From Campanula takesimana (Eukaryota > Streptophyta > Magnoliopsida > Asterales > Campanulaceae): a stretch of 64,000 bases of DNA. The stretch covers positions 1,054,001-1,118,000 of the forward strand of contig JAOWBW010000301.1 in assembly GCA_026119855.1 (NCBI GenBank), written 5' to 3'. The notes under the pieces are model-generated. The model searched no databases, was not told the origin of the DNA, and was given only the letters and a program-made list of their open reading frames with translations. This document shows, in pieces, positions 54,041 to 64,000 of the stretch (position 1 is its first letter; each line of letters opens with the position of its first letter). Position numbers and translations under genes: made by a program.

Positions 54041-55506
54041 AGGCTGATGAAGCGCTCCAAGATCCAAATTGGGTTGTTGCTATGCAAGAAGAACTCAATC
54101 AATTTGAACGATGTAAGGTTTGGACTCTAGTTCCTAGACTAAATAATCAAGGAGTGATTGGTACGAAATGGGTGTTCAGGAACAAGATGGATGAGAATGG
54201 AACCATCACGAGAAACAAAGCAAGATTGGTTGCACAAGGCTATAGGCAAGAAGAAGGAATTGACTACGATGAAACTTTCGCGCCCGTAGCAAGACTTGAA
54301 GCTATCAGATTATTTCTAGCTTACGCCGCTCACAAGAACTCCAAGAACAAGTCTATGTTGCTCAACCACCTGGGTTTGAAGATTCACAATTTCCAAATCA
54401 TGTATACAAACTCCAGAAAGCTTTGTATGGACTCAAACAAGCACCAAGAGCATGGTATGATACACTATCCAAGTTTCTCATCGAAAAAGGCTTCACTCAC
54501 GGTAAAATCGATACAACACTTTTCATTGCCAAACATAATGGTCATAAATTACTTGTTCAAATTTATATTGATGATATTATATTTGGTTCTACTAATGAAT
54601 TGTTGTGCAAGCGTTTTGAGAAACTAATGAAGAGCAAGTTTGAAATGAGCATGATGGGAGAACTCACATTCTCCTCGGGCTTCAAATCAAGCAAATGAGT
54701 GAAGGCATCTTTATCAATCAAGCCAAGTACACAAAGGACTTAATCAAGAAGTTTGGACTTGAGAACGCTAAAGCATACGATACTCCAATGGCCACCGGCA
54801 ACAAACTCGACAAAGATTTAAAAGGTAAACGTGTTGATCAAACGCTCTATCGAGGTATGATTGGCTCACTCCTTTATCTTACTGCTAGTAGGCCTGATAT
54901 TATGTTTAGTGTTTGTGTTTGTGCTCGTTATCAATCTGACCCTAGAAAAGCACACTTAATTGCTGTGAAACGCATTATAAGATATCTCTCTGGCACTGTT
55001 AACCTTGGACTTTGTTACACCAAAGATTCGAACTTTAAACTTGTAGGTTATTCAGATGCAGATTACGCAGCATGCACCATTGATAGGAAAAGCACAAGTG
55101 GCACTTGTCATTTCCTTGGATATAGACTTGTGTCATGGGCGAGTAAGAAACAAGCTTCAGTATCTGTCTCAACAACCGAAGCCGAATATATCGCTGCGGG
55201 AAGTTGTTGTTGTCAAATACTCTGGATGAAGCAGCAATTGGTGGACTATGATATCATCGAAGAAAATTGTCCCATCTACTGCGACAATACATCAACAATT
55301 GCAGTTCTGAAAATCCTGTCATGCACTAAAAAACCAAGCACATCGACATCAAATATCACTTCCTCAAAAACCACGTGGAGAAAGGCAATATACATTTGGA
55401 ACACGTGGGAACCGACTATCAAATCGCCGACATTTTAACGAAAGCACTCGAGGCGAAACGGTTCATGTTTTTGAGAGGTGAAATGGGTATGCTTGAACTC
55501 AACTAA
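54040..55506 (+). pseudogene. F1 reverse transcriptase and RNase H, with an RT deletion
   Basis: RT: NWVVAMQEELNQFERCKVW, GTKWVFRNKMDENG, DYDETFAPVARLEA. Then at about 54340 sequence present in F2 is missing: the QMDVKSAFLNG segment with the first catalytic Asp. Reading resumes at PPGFED-like sequence in another frame, then YGLKQAPRAWYD, IYIDDIIFGS (catalytic Asp pair) and, after a shift near 54690, QAKYTKDLIKKFGL. RNase H: GYSDADYA, STTEAEYIAA, YCDNTS, HIDIKYHFL in a further frame. It ends near 55506. Without the first Asp motif this copy cannot encode active RT as read. Confidence 0.9.
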
Positions 55507-55958
55507 ATTCAATATAGTTTTATCAATACTAATGATTTTATGTTTTGTTGAGTTATAAGTATATTAGGTACAAATGTCAAAACTTTTCAAAGTTTCAAGG
55601 AAACTTCCTGCGCGCCTAAGCAACTCCTGCGCTCCCAACTCTTAGTGTCTACTCGCTCAATCTCAGCGCTCCTATCATCCATGCGCGCTTAGCATCCAAT
55701 GCGCTTCAAACACTTATGCGCCCTCAACCATATTTGCGCACTTTGATGAGTAAAGCGCCTTGATGAAATGCGCCCTTCTTGCGCGCATTAACTATTGCGC
55801 TCAATCAATTCTCAAAATTTAATTTCAATGATTGAACGTATTAATTACACAAGTACCATGTATGTTTATTCTGTTCATTTATTATAGGAATCTATGTCTT
55901 TTGACATTCCATTAATTGTTCAAGGGTACTGTGCAATTAAATTTTTCCCTCGTTTTAC
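55507..55958 (+). other. F1 3' untranslated region, rich in TGCGCC words
   Basis: At 55608-55795 about a dozen GCGCC/GCGCT words in an otherwise AT-rich stretch. No ORF. Ends at the gap. Confidence 0.75.
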
Positions 55959-56058
55959 NNNNNNNNNNNNNNNNNNNNNNNNNNNNNNNNNNNNNNNNNN
56001 NNNNNNNNNNNNNNNNNNNNNNNNNNNNNNNNNNNNNNNNNNNNNNNNNNNNNNNNNN
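55959..56058. other. Assembly gap, 100 N
   Basis: Exactly 100 N. It separates F1 (+) from F2 (-). Confidence 0.98.
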
Positions 56059-56520
56059 TTGGTTTGAGTCCATACAAAGCTTTCTGGAGTTTGCACACAT
56101 GATTTGGAAATTGTGAATCTTCAAACCCAGGTGGTTGAGCACATAGACTTGTTCTTGGAGGTTCACCATTTAGAAACGCGCTCTTCACATCCATTTGATA
56201 TAACTTGAAGTTCTTGTGAGCGGCGTAAGCTAGAAATAATCTGATAGCTTCAAGTCTTGCTACGGGCGCAAAAGTTCATCGTAATCAATTCCTTCTTCTT
56301 GCCTATAGCCTTGTGCAACCAATCTTGCTTTGTTTCTCGTGATGGTTCCATTCTCACCATCTTGTTCCTGAACACCCCATTCTCGTACAATCACTCCTTG
56401 ATCATTTGGTCTTGGAACTAGAGTCCAAACCTTACATCGTTCAAATTGATTGAGTTCTTCTTGCATTGCAACAACCCAATTAGGATCTTGGAGCGCTTCG
56501 TCAGCCTTTCGGTTCAATTT
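56059..56520 (-). pseudogene. F2 reverse transcriptase, N-terminal part
   Basis: Minus strand: DPNWVVAMQEELNQFERCKVW, NKARLVAQGYRQEEG, DYDE, then MDVKSAFLNGEPP (first catalytic Asp, the part deleted in F1), PPGFED and ALYGLKP at the gap. One frame change near 56270. Confidence 0.88.
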
Positions 56521-57040
56521 GAGAGATAAAAGCAGTGTAAGCATCAAAGTTTGTAGCTCTCCTTGTACGAACACCAACTTGTAGATCACCGATGATATTA
56601 GCAATTGGGTGACCTCAACTTCACGAATTTCAGGAGGTAGGTAGGTGGTCGTGAGAAACTGAAGGTCTTCAATTGGTACATCTTCACCAGATTCAAAGTC
56701 ATTGAAATTTGGGGGTTGAACTGGCTCAGAATTGAAATTTGGGTTTACCAGATGCAGCAGTAGAAATAGGCGCGTGAGAAGAATCATGAGGCGCATCATT
56801 TGAGTGAGGCGCAATAGATGATTCACAGGAGGCGCATTATACAGTGAATTAGGCGCATTTGATGTAGATGGATTTCCTTGTGTTGATAGATTCTGACCTT
56901 GAGTGGGCGCAAAGTAAATAGGAGCACCTGTATCATTTAACTCAATAGAATACAGCAACATTTGGAGCCAAAAGTGGCTCAAGGAGAGAATGTTCATCAA
57001 AAGTAACATGTACAGATTCAACTATCACTAACGTAGTTCT
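56520..57040 (-). pseudogene. F2 integrase-RT linker with TGCGCC words
   Basis: Minus strand. Low-complexity linker matching 53513-54030 of F1, with GGCGC words at about 56770-56915. Confidence 0.8.
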
Positions 57041-58270
57041 ATTGAAAACACGAAAAGCTTTAGAGTGTTTGGCATACCAACAAAAATACCTTCGTCGGCT
57101 TTGGCATCGAATTTACCTCTATGTTCGTTTCCGTTGTAGAGGATATACATTTGCAACAAAGATCTTGAAGAAGCAATGTTGGGAGTTCTACCACGCCAAA
57201 GTTCATACGGAGTCTTGTTGTGAAGTGTTGTTGAGGGAACGAGTTTGAGTAAAACATGCAGTGTTGACGATAACTTCTTCCCAAAAACTTAGGCAATTTA
57301 GCTTCAGCTATCATCGTCTTTCCCGCTTCAATCAACGTTCTATTCTTTCGTTCAACGACGCCATTTTGTTGAGGAACTCCGGCGGTTGAAAAGTTTGTGA
57401 TCTATCCCATGATCTTCACAATATCGAGCAACACCGTTATTTTGAATTCTGTTTCCATTGTCGGATCGAACACTAACGATGTCATCTTCTTTTTGGGTTG
57501 GAGCAGTCGAAATAAGGTAGTGAGAATCAAACAATCATCTTTTGTAATCATCATCTCTACCCATGTATATCTTGAATAATCATCCACCACAACTAGAGTA
57601 TACTTGTTTCTACGAATGCTTGCGGTGGAAAACTGGTCCAAATAGATCAATGTGAAGCAGTTGCAAACATCTTGTAGTTGAAGGATTTGACTTGCTTGAA
57701 AAATGACTGCTTCGGTTGTTTGCCAAGTTGACATGCGGCGCACTTTTTGTCATGATGATCAGCAACTTTGGGAAGTCCTTTGACAAGATTATTCCTGCTG
57801 AGTTTAGATAGATACTTGAAGTTCAAGTGACTTAAGCGCTTGTGCCACAGCCAACTATTTTCGTTCACACTTTTTGCTACAAAACAAAGATTAGTACTAG
57901 AGTTCATACTATGAAAATCAATAATATAAATATTTGTCTTACGATATCCCGTGAGTAAGATAGCTCCAGTTTTGCCATTCTTGATAAGACATTGCGTTGA
58001 AGTGAAATGGCATTCTAATCCTTTGTCGCAGAATTGAGATATGGATAATAAGTTGTGCTTGAGCCCTTCGACGAGTGAGACTCTTTCAATGCACACTTTG
58101 TCTTTCTTGAGCTTTCCATATGCTACAACTTGACTTTGTTATTATCGCCAAATGTTACGGAGGGACCTCTTTCTTCATGGACATCTTCTAATAAGGATTC
58201 ATCTCCAGCATGTGTCTTGAACACCCACTATCGAGAATCCATTCATAATTTCTAGCTTTTGAAGATCCAG
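57040..58270 (-). pseudogene. F2 protease and integrase (frameshifted)
   Basis: Minus strand: protease site near 58225, ending in a frame shifted by one base compared with F1 (CSRHMLE-type junction near 58205). GAG-pre-integrase LWHKRLSHLNFKYLSK near 57840 in a 149-codon open frame. Integrase core VVDDYSRYTWVEMM near 57590. The second Asp and Glu regions are split by frame changes near 57440 and 57350. Shifts are at different places from those in F1. Confidence 0.85.
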
Positions 58271-58329
58271 CCATGAACAAAGAACCTGAAATATAGACAT
58301 TTAAGCAGGTCCCCTTTATTCCTTTTGGG

Positions 58330-60747
58330 TCCTAGGGTTAGCAACTTTTGACAACCCACTCTTGCTTGACCTTAGGATTTTTACGTCCTTTGGCATTGGG
58401 AGTGAATCGCAAAAGGCATTCCACGGCCTTGTGTCCTGAACAATCACAAATGGAACAATGATGAAAGCCACCAATCACGTGAGTTTTCACAAACTCTTTA
58501 CTTTTCTTGGGGATGGCATTCTTCTTTGGGTCAGATGAACTAGACTTAACAAAATCTTTCTTTTGAAATTTGGAGCGTTCTTTTTCTCGAAGGGGCGCAT
58601 AGGGCTAGGAGGCGCACGGCGATGAGGCGCGTGGCTCTTAGGCGCATAATGAGCACTCGGAGAAGGAGCGCGCCTATTTTCAAGAATGATTTTGCTAGGA
58701 GATGGTTCATCTGTAGCTATATCTTTCCCATTAGCTTTCCCAAATTGCTTCGTTGGGTAGACATAATGGAATGTTTGTCTCTTGACTTTTCATGTCCTTT
58801 ACCCATTGAATTAGAATGTTTTTCCTTGGGAATTTCAAGAGTTTGTTGGTTGGTAAATTCACTATCTCTTCAGCACAGACATCACATTTAAAGTTGTCAC
58901 TAGTTGATGAGAATCCCAAGCCACTTTTATCACCACTGACTTTTTTGGGACTCAAATATATTCTCCATAGTGACACGAGAATTGGACCACTCATTTGTAA
59001 TCTTTTTAAGATCAGGATTTGAGCAACCAATTCATCGTTTTGAACTTAAGAAGTGAGTTCTGTTCTGTTAGAAAAGTGTTTTTAACGGTAAGAGGAGTCA
59101 TGCTCTTTATCTGCTCCTTAAGGAGGGTGAGTTCAGATTTAAGTAGAGATTTCTCGGTCTTAAGCTGGGAAATTTCATCACATGATAGTGCTAAAGCTTC
59201 CTTCATACTATCAATCTAGTAATTACCTTTTCAGCCTTTTTGAACAATTTTTCTTGTTCAGCAATCACTTCATCATTGATTTTGGAGATTGGAGCAGTTG
59301 GTTCAACCTGTGGTCTAATGTATGCTCCTTTTCTCAATTTGTTCTTGCTCCAAGATCACATCGTGAGAATAACAATCCACCATCGTTTTGAGCCGGAGTG
59401 AGAAATCCTTGTTCAAACGAGCTCGCTGATGGTTGGTCCTTTCTTCTTTTTCGCTTCTTGAAACCTGCAGATTTCCTGATAGGTTTATTCAAGGCATTCA
59501 TATCGGGAACATCCTTGGAGAAGTCATCATCAGAATCATAAGCATCAACTTCATCATCATTTGCCATCAAACAAACAAGTCCATCATCGGATCTTCATCG
59601 CTCTCATCGGAGTCTGTTTCAATCCAAGTATTGTGCTCATTTGCTGTGCTTCTTCTTCAGCAACCATTCCCTTGTGTCGAGTGAACTTGGGAGTGAATTT
59701 AGGAGTATGGCTGCTCTTCTTCTGCATATATTCAATTTGGGGATCGGGCAGCTGATGCAAAATGTCCGGGTTTCCTGCAATTAAAACAAACAAGATCTTC
59801 TTTTCTTTTTGAATCACTGCTCCTTGAAACTTTTGAGGAGCTTTGCTGTAGATCCTTGAAATTTGTTGGTTGAGCCGGGTCTTGAGAATTTTCTGAACTT
59901 TTGAAATTTCTTCACAAATAAGCGAAGTCTTCATCATCCATGTCTAATAGCTCAGAAGTAGAAATTTTGGGATCAGAGCTTTTCTCATCTTGTACAGGCG
60001 CAGGTGTAGGCGCAGGAGTAGGCGCGGCTTCTCTATGCGCCATCATAGCCATAGATTTTGACTTTCCTTCAGTTTCTGATTCGTTGGAGTTTGAGTTCGT
60101 AAACTTTGAGATTTGCATATAGGTTCCTTAAAGTCCAAACATCTAAAGTTCCAGCGTCTTCAAGAGCGCTAGATTTATGAGGTATCTTGATCCAAAAGCT
60201 TGTAGAAAATTTACATTCAAATCTTTGTTGGTAAACTTCATGCCAAGTGAAATACATAGATTGATAATTTCACAGTAGCGTTCATAAGTTTGCCTTAAGT
60301 TTTCACCGGGGAGTTGAGAGAAATTGTTGAATCTCTTTTGAACTTCGTATTTCTTGTTCTCCTTGCAAACGGTGTCTCCTTCAATATGCTCTTCAATAGC
60401 ATCCATAGCTCATTTGCAGTAGCACAATGCATGACTTGTTGTTTCATCGCCGTGCTTAGAGTGCTTAGAAGAATGTTTCTTGCTTTGCCATCATTTGCGA
60501 CTCTTCTAATTTCTTCCTCGGTCCATTCTTCCCTTGGTTTTAGGACAGTAGGTTGAGCAGCGTTGGTGCGTGGATTTGGATTCGCCTTCATCGGAATATA
60601 AGGTCCATAAACGACGGTGTCATGGAGCCTTTCATCGATTGAGTTGAGATGAGTCAATATGCTGAATTTCCATACGTCAAAATGATCTTCATCAAAGACC
60701 GGAACGTGAGTGTAGTTTGCAGTTGCCATAGGTTTTGAGTTTGCCAT
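58330..60747 (-). pseudogene. F2 gag (frameshifted)
   Basis: Starts MANSKPMATANYTHVPVFDE at 60747 and stays open for 150 codons, longer than in F1. Then come frame changes near 60400 and 60180. Ala-Pro segment (PTPAPTPAPVQDE) near 60000, knuckle region near 59790, acidic and coiled-coil parts 59000-59600, Ala-Pro-rich part near 58600-58670, second knuckle near 58440. Comparison with F1 shows each copy is intact where the other is shifted, as expected for independent damage or sequencing error. Confidence 0.85.
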
Positions 60748-60803
60748 TTAGAATCGGCACCCAAGCTATTAAGCTTGAAAAACGAAAAATGTTTTATAAA
60801 GGT

Positions 60804-60820
60804 GTTTGCTCTGATACCAC
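60804..60820 (-). other. Primer binding site of F2
   Basis: The minus strand reads AGTGGTATCAGAGCAAAC after the LTR, identical to F1. Confidence 0.9.
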
Positions 60821-60821
60821 T

Positions 60822-62283
60822 TGTTGGTCCCAAAGGGCAACAAGGGTATGAAAAATAGCTAGAGGGGGGGGGGTGAATAGCTGTTTTAAAATTCTTTTCG
60901 TACCCTTGAAAAACTCAATTGCGAATGCGCACTTTATCAAGTAAGCGTTATGAAATGCGCCTAAGTGAGTGAGTGAAATGCACAGCGGAATTTAGTAATG
61001 AAAGTAGGCGCAAAGTGATAAAGGGAGCGCAACACACACACTAAGTATTTTGGCTCAAAGTGAGTGAAATAAGGAACTAAGGCAAATGATAAAACAAACA
61101 CAACACAATTCAGTTCAATCAATCTACAATGAGTAAACAAGCAAATAGTGAGTGAAAATAATAACTTGAAAGAAATGACAAGATAATAACACAAGCTATT
61201 TGGAGAGGTTCGATCAATGAAAGATCTACGTCCTCTACCAAGATGGTTAGTCTTGGATTTCTAATCGAGATCTTATATAATGAGTGAGTGTTACAAATTA
61301 CAATGTTTGAGCTTATACACTAACTCAAGATCTATTACTATGAAAGAACAAATCCAAAACAATAACCGGTGTATCTCTAAAAGATGAATCTAAATGATTA
61401 ATCTTAAAGAGGTGCGTGTGTGTTCTTAGAATCAAGGCTCTTTAGATCTTTGAGATGGAGAGCACAAGAAACTAAAGTGTTAAGGCTTTGAAGATCTGGG
61501 CTAAGGATGAAGGTATGAAGATGTTCTTGAGAAATCTGGAAAAACGAAGGCAATCTTCAAATCTTCAACAAATGCTTTGAGAGAGAAATTCTTGAAATTC
61601 TTAGCAAAACTCAGCAACTTCAAAATGTTGAAGTTATGGGGTATTTATAGTGAACTTCAAAAAACTAGCCGTTTGGAAATCCTTGTGGATAAGATGAGCT
61701 GTCGTTCGTTGATTGGAGCATGCATATATTATGGCCATTTTGACACTCAACATAAATGTGACCGTTATGGACACGTGTCAACAGATTAGGCGCATATGCA
61801 TCTTTTATCCACCGTTGGATCATTGGCGTAATTTTGAATTCTTTTCAAGTCTTCGAGTCTTCAATAAATCACTGAGTGTTTGAATAAACACTTTGAGGCG
61901 CGTTTGAGCCAAGAGGCGCATTTAGCCAATAGGCGCACAGTAAGCGTGCGCTTAAAACAAGGGGCGCAGAGGCGCGTAAGCTTATGAAGAAATCCTTATG
62001 CGCGCGCTCTAAATGGCGCAAGGCGCGAGTGAAGAGGCGCATGGCGCGTGGCGCAGGAGGCGCATAAGCGCGGCTCAAACTCACTGAGTGATTTTTCTTG
62101 AAACTTGATCTTCTTGCCCTATTTCTAAGCCTATTCTATAACAATGGACAACCTAAAAAATGAAGTATAAATACTTCTTACATGTGGGTCTAAAGTCCAT
62201 GAAATAAAACTTAGGTGATGGATCAATCAAATCTAATAAATCCTAATACATTAAAACTGAGATATATGTGGGCATACCCAACA
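60822..62283 (-). repeat. 5' LTR of F2 (about 1462 bp)
   Basis: + strand TGTTGGTCCC...TACCCAACA. TGCGCC/GGCGCA words at 60920-61030 and, more densely, 61895-62070. The word region differs in length and order from that of F1, while the flanks align well. Confidence 0.92.
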
Positions 62284-62312
62284 TTTGTGGCATATCTTGA
62301 CAGGTCACATTT

Positions 62313-63490
62313 GACTCCTCGACCGCAGATGCCCTTAGGCATATTGACCGCAAGAGCTTCGACCGCAAGTCTTGACCGCAGATGAGCAGAAGTTCAAGAA
62401 CCCAAGTATGTTCAAACTTAACCATGGTCAAACTATGGTTAGTTTAGAACGTTGCAGAACTTGGATCCCAAGTGATTCAAATTTGAATCTCTCAGTGGGA
62501 CCACCTCTTATCTGCAAAAAGGACAAACTCAGAATGAGCTCCAATCAGAATTCAACAGCTCATTGTCCTTCAACTTGGAGCCCAAGTAAATCCAACAGCT
62601 ATTTTCTCATTCAAGGCTATAAATAGCCCTTAAGTTCTTCATTGAACGGTGCTGAGATTCTAAGAGAGAAATTGCTGTTGAAATACTTGGTGATTGAAGA
62701 TCATACTCAAGATTTCCAGAATCCTTTGAATCTTCAAAGAACTCACCTTCAAACCTTCAAAGATCTCCAGCAACATTCAAGTCATCTCAAGCCTTGTAAC
62801 ACTTAAGACTCTTTAGGCTCTAAATCATATAGATTTCAAAGAGCTTCAGACTCTTACACACACTCACCCCAATTGATCAATCACTTAGATTGAATCAAAA
62901 GGGATACACTGGTCTAAGTCTAGGATTTGTTCTTCATAGAAAGTAGGTGTTGATTCAATACTTCATCTCTGTAATCTGTACACTCAAGAATCAATATATA
63001 CCTCCATTCAAAATCCAAGACTGACCATCTTGGTAAAGGACGTAGATCTTTTCAACAGATCAAACCTTTCCAATTACTTGTGTCATTTTACTTTCTGCAA
63101 ATTTACTTTCAAGTATTGTTCATCTTGTTCTTCATTGTTCATATTAACTTTGTATGTCGTTTAGTGTTTGATCTTACAGATATTCAAACGTATTGTGAAT
63201 TGTGTTTGTTTGTTCTCCACATTGCCTAAGTTAAAATCTGACTAACTTATATTTTGCCAAAACTTCTAAGACAACAACTTTCAATCTCTCAACCATCTGA
63301 CCACAAATCTCTTGACCGCATTTCTATTTGACCGCACTTATCTTGACCGGACTCACTTGACCGCAACTGGGTTGACCGTGAGTTCTGGTGTTAGAGATTT
63401 TGTCATAAACAACTCTACCTTATTTCCATCGAAAACTTCCGCTGTGCATATTACACCTTGACCGCACGGTTTATTACTTGACCGCAAAAC
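62313..63490. repeat. TTGACCGCA words in the G LTR, two clusters
   Basis: About eleven copies: four between 62313 and 62380, then six or seven between 63295 and 63490, with variants TTGACCGGA, TTGACCGTG and CTGACCACA. The two clusters sit at the same relative places as the two TGCGCC clusters of the F LTR. Confidence 0.87.
62618..62625 (+). promoter_or_regulatory. Putative TATA box of the G LTR
   Basis: TATAAATA between GC and GC, in the same context as F1. Confidence 0.65.
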
Positions 63491-63605
63491 TCAAGGTTGT
63501 AAGCACTTGGTTGAATTTTGAAAAAGGGTTGAAATTTTAAGTAGGCTATTCACCCCCCCCCCTCTAGCCTCCTTTCATACCCTTGTTGTGTCTTTAGGAC
63601 CAACA

Positions 63606-63622
63606 AGTGGTATCAGAGCAAA
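63606..63622 (+). other. Primer binding site of G
   Basis: AGTGGTATCAGAGCAAAC, identical to F1 and F2. Confidence 0.9.
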
Positions 63623-63676
63623 CACCTTTATAAAACTTCTGTTTTTCAAGCTTAACAGCTTGGGTGCCGATTCGAA

Positions 63677-64000
63677 ATGGCAAGTCAGAAAACTATGGCA
63701 ACGGTTAACTTCACTCACGTTCCAGCGTTCGACGAAGATAATTTTGACGTATGGAAGCACAGCATTCTAACTCAGTTCTACTCCATGGACGAGCAACTTG
63801 GTGACTGTCTTACCATTGGACCATACTTCCCAATGAAAGCTAATCCGGATCCAGAAACCAATGGTGCAAATCCAACTATCAAGAAACCAAAAGCTGAATG
63901 GACCGATGAAGAGAAAAGACTAGTTGGAATGGATGTGAAAGCAAAAAGCATACTTCTAAGTACCTTGAGTACGTCACAGCGTCGACAGATCATGGAATGT
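63677..64000 (+). CDS. Element G gag, open to the window end (108 codons)
   Basis: Starts MASQKTMATVNFTHVPAFDE and shares FDEDNFDVWK, PMKANPDP, EWTDEE and LLSTLST with the F gag. I chose the ATG by alignment with the F2 start. There is no stop or frameshift in the 324 bp visible, unlike F1, so G may be a better preserved relative. The downstream part is outside the window. Confidence 0.88.
   Translation, partial: MASQKTMATVNFTHVPAFDEDNFDVWKHSILTQFYSMDEQLGDCLTIGPYFPMKANPDPETNGANPTIKKPKAEWTDEEKRLVGMDVKAKSILLSTLSTSQRRQIMEC

Larger units (their letters stand above)
48276..55958 (+). mobile_element. SIRE-like copia element F1 (+), 3' LTR not reached before gap
   Basis: 5' LTR, primer site, gag with two zinc knuckles, protease, integrase, RT, RNase H and the start of the 3' region, all on the + strand. 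It inserted into D at 48275. The 3' end lies in or beyond the N run. Family-specific TGCGCC words are spread through it. Several frameshifts and one RT deletion are visible as read. Confidence 0.92.
56059..62283 (-). mobile_element. SIRE-like copia element F2 (-), 3' part missing at the gap
   Basis: Same family as F1 in the opposite orientation: from high to low, 5' LTR, primer site, gag, protease, integrase, linker, RT up to the gap. It inserted into the LTR of G at 62283/62284. Several single-base indels differ between F1 and F2. Confidence 0.92.
62284..63605 (+). repeat. LTR of SIRE-like element G, start lost at the F2 insertion
   Basis: Ends CTTTAGGACCAACA before the primer site, like F. 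TATA box at 62618-62625 (GCTATAAATAGC). TTGACCGCA words near 62315-62380 and 63295-63490. C run at 63552-63561. Confidence 0.88.

Overview
This is repeat-rich nuclear DNA of a flowering plant, most likely a eudicot. The evidence is nested Ty1/copia and Ty3/gypsy LTR retrotransposons of plant lineages (SIRE-like, Tork-like, Tat-like with a second RNase H), initiator-Met-tRNA primer sites, Stowaway, hAT, Harbinger and Mutator-type MITEs, a TRIM element and a short TTTAGGG telomere-like tract. I find no convincing host gene, rRNA, tRNA or CRISPR array. Two runs of exactly 100 N (20670-20769 and 55959-56058) are scaffold gaps, so order and orientation across them are not proven.

Layout. 1-513: antisense Ty3/gypsy pol fragment (J), interrupted by a copia element in minus orientation (A: 3' LTR 514-2006, pol 2021-4514). 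A is interrupted at 4515 by a minus-strand Tat-type gypsy element (B: 3' LTR 4515-5648, partial 5' LTR 20326-20669). Between its integrase and its 3' LTR, B carries about 6 kb holding two antisense (+ strand) genes resembling plant mobile domain proteins. One of these has three spliceosomal-type introns. 20770-31191: MITE territory with a three-level nest, in which a Stowaway MITE (23061-30061) holds a foldback Mutator-type element (23267-30007), which holds a copia element (C, 23885-29907). 31192-36794: complete, deletion-derived SIRE-like element E. 37152-37579: TRIM. 38101-40460: 681-687 bp tandem array. 40488-41114: Harbinger-type MITE. 42555-43464 and 43730-46260: two Mutator-type elements H1 and H2, the second holding a small LTR element (I). 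46824-48275: 5' end of copia D. 48276-55958: SIRE-like F1 (+). 56059-62283: SIRE-like F2 (-). 62284-64000: SIRE-like G (+) with an open gag running off the window.

How the parts work together. The autonomous-type machinery here (B, F1, F2, A) is frameshifted as read, while elements with little or no coding capacity (E, C, I, TRIM) have near-identical LTRs or clean target-site duplications. This points to mobilisation in trans. Many differences between copies are 1-2 base indels in homopolymers, so some frameshifts may be sequencing error.

The most interesting pattern is that almost every LTR element carries its own reiterated short word, often palindromic and GC-rich: TGTGCGGCCGC in A, TTGGCCGCGTGGCCA in B, CGACCGG in C, CTCGGCCGAGCA in D, CAACTG(T) in E, TGCGCC in F, TTGACCGCA in G. 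In the SIRE-like elements E and F the unrelated words occupy the same positions: LTR, variable Gag segments, the integrase-RT linker and the 3' region. In C and D they occupy the same place in the leader, with homologous flanks.
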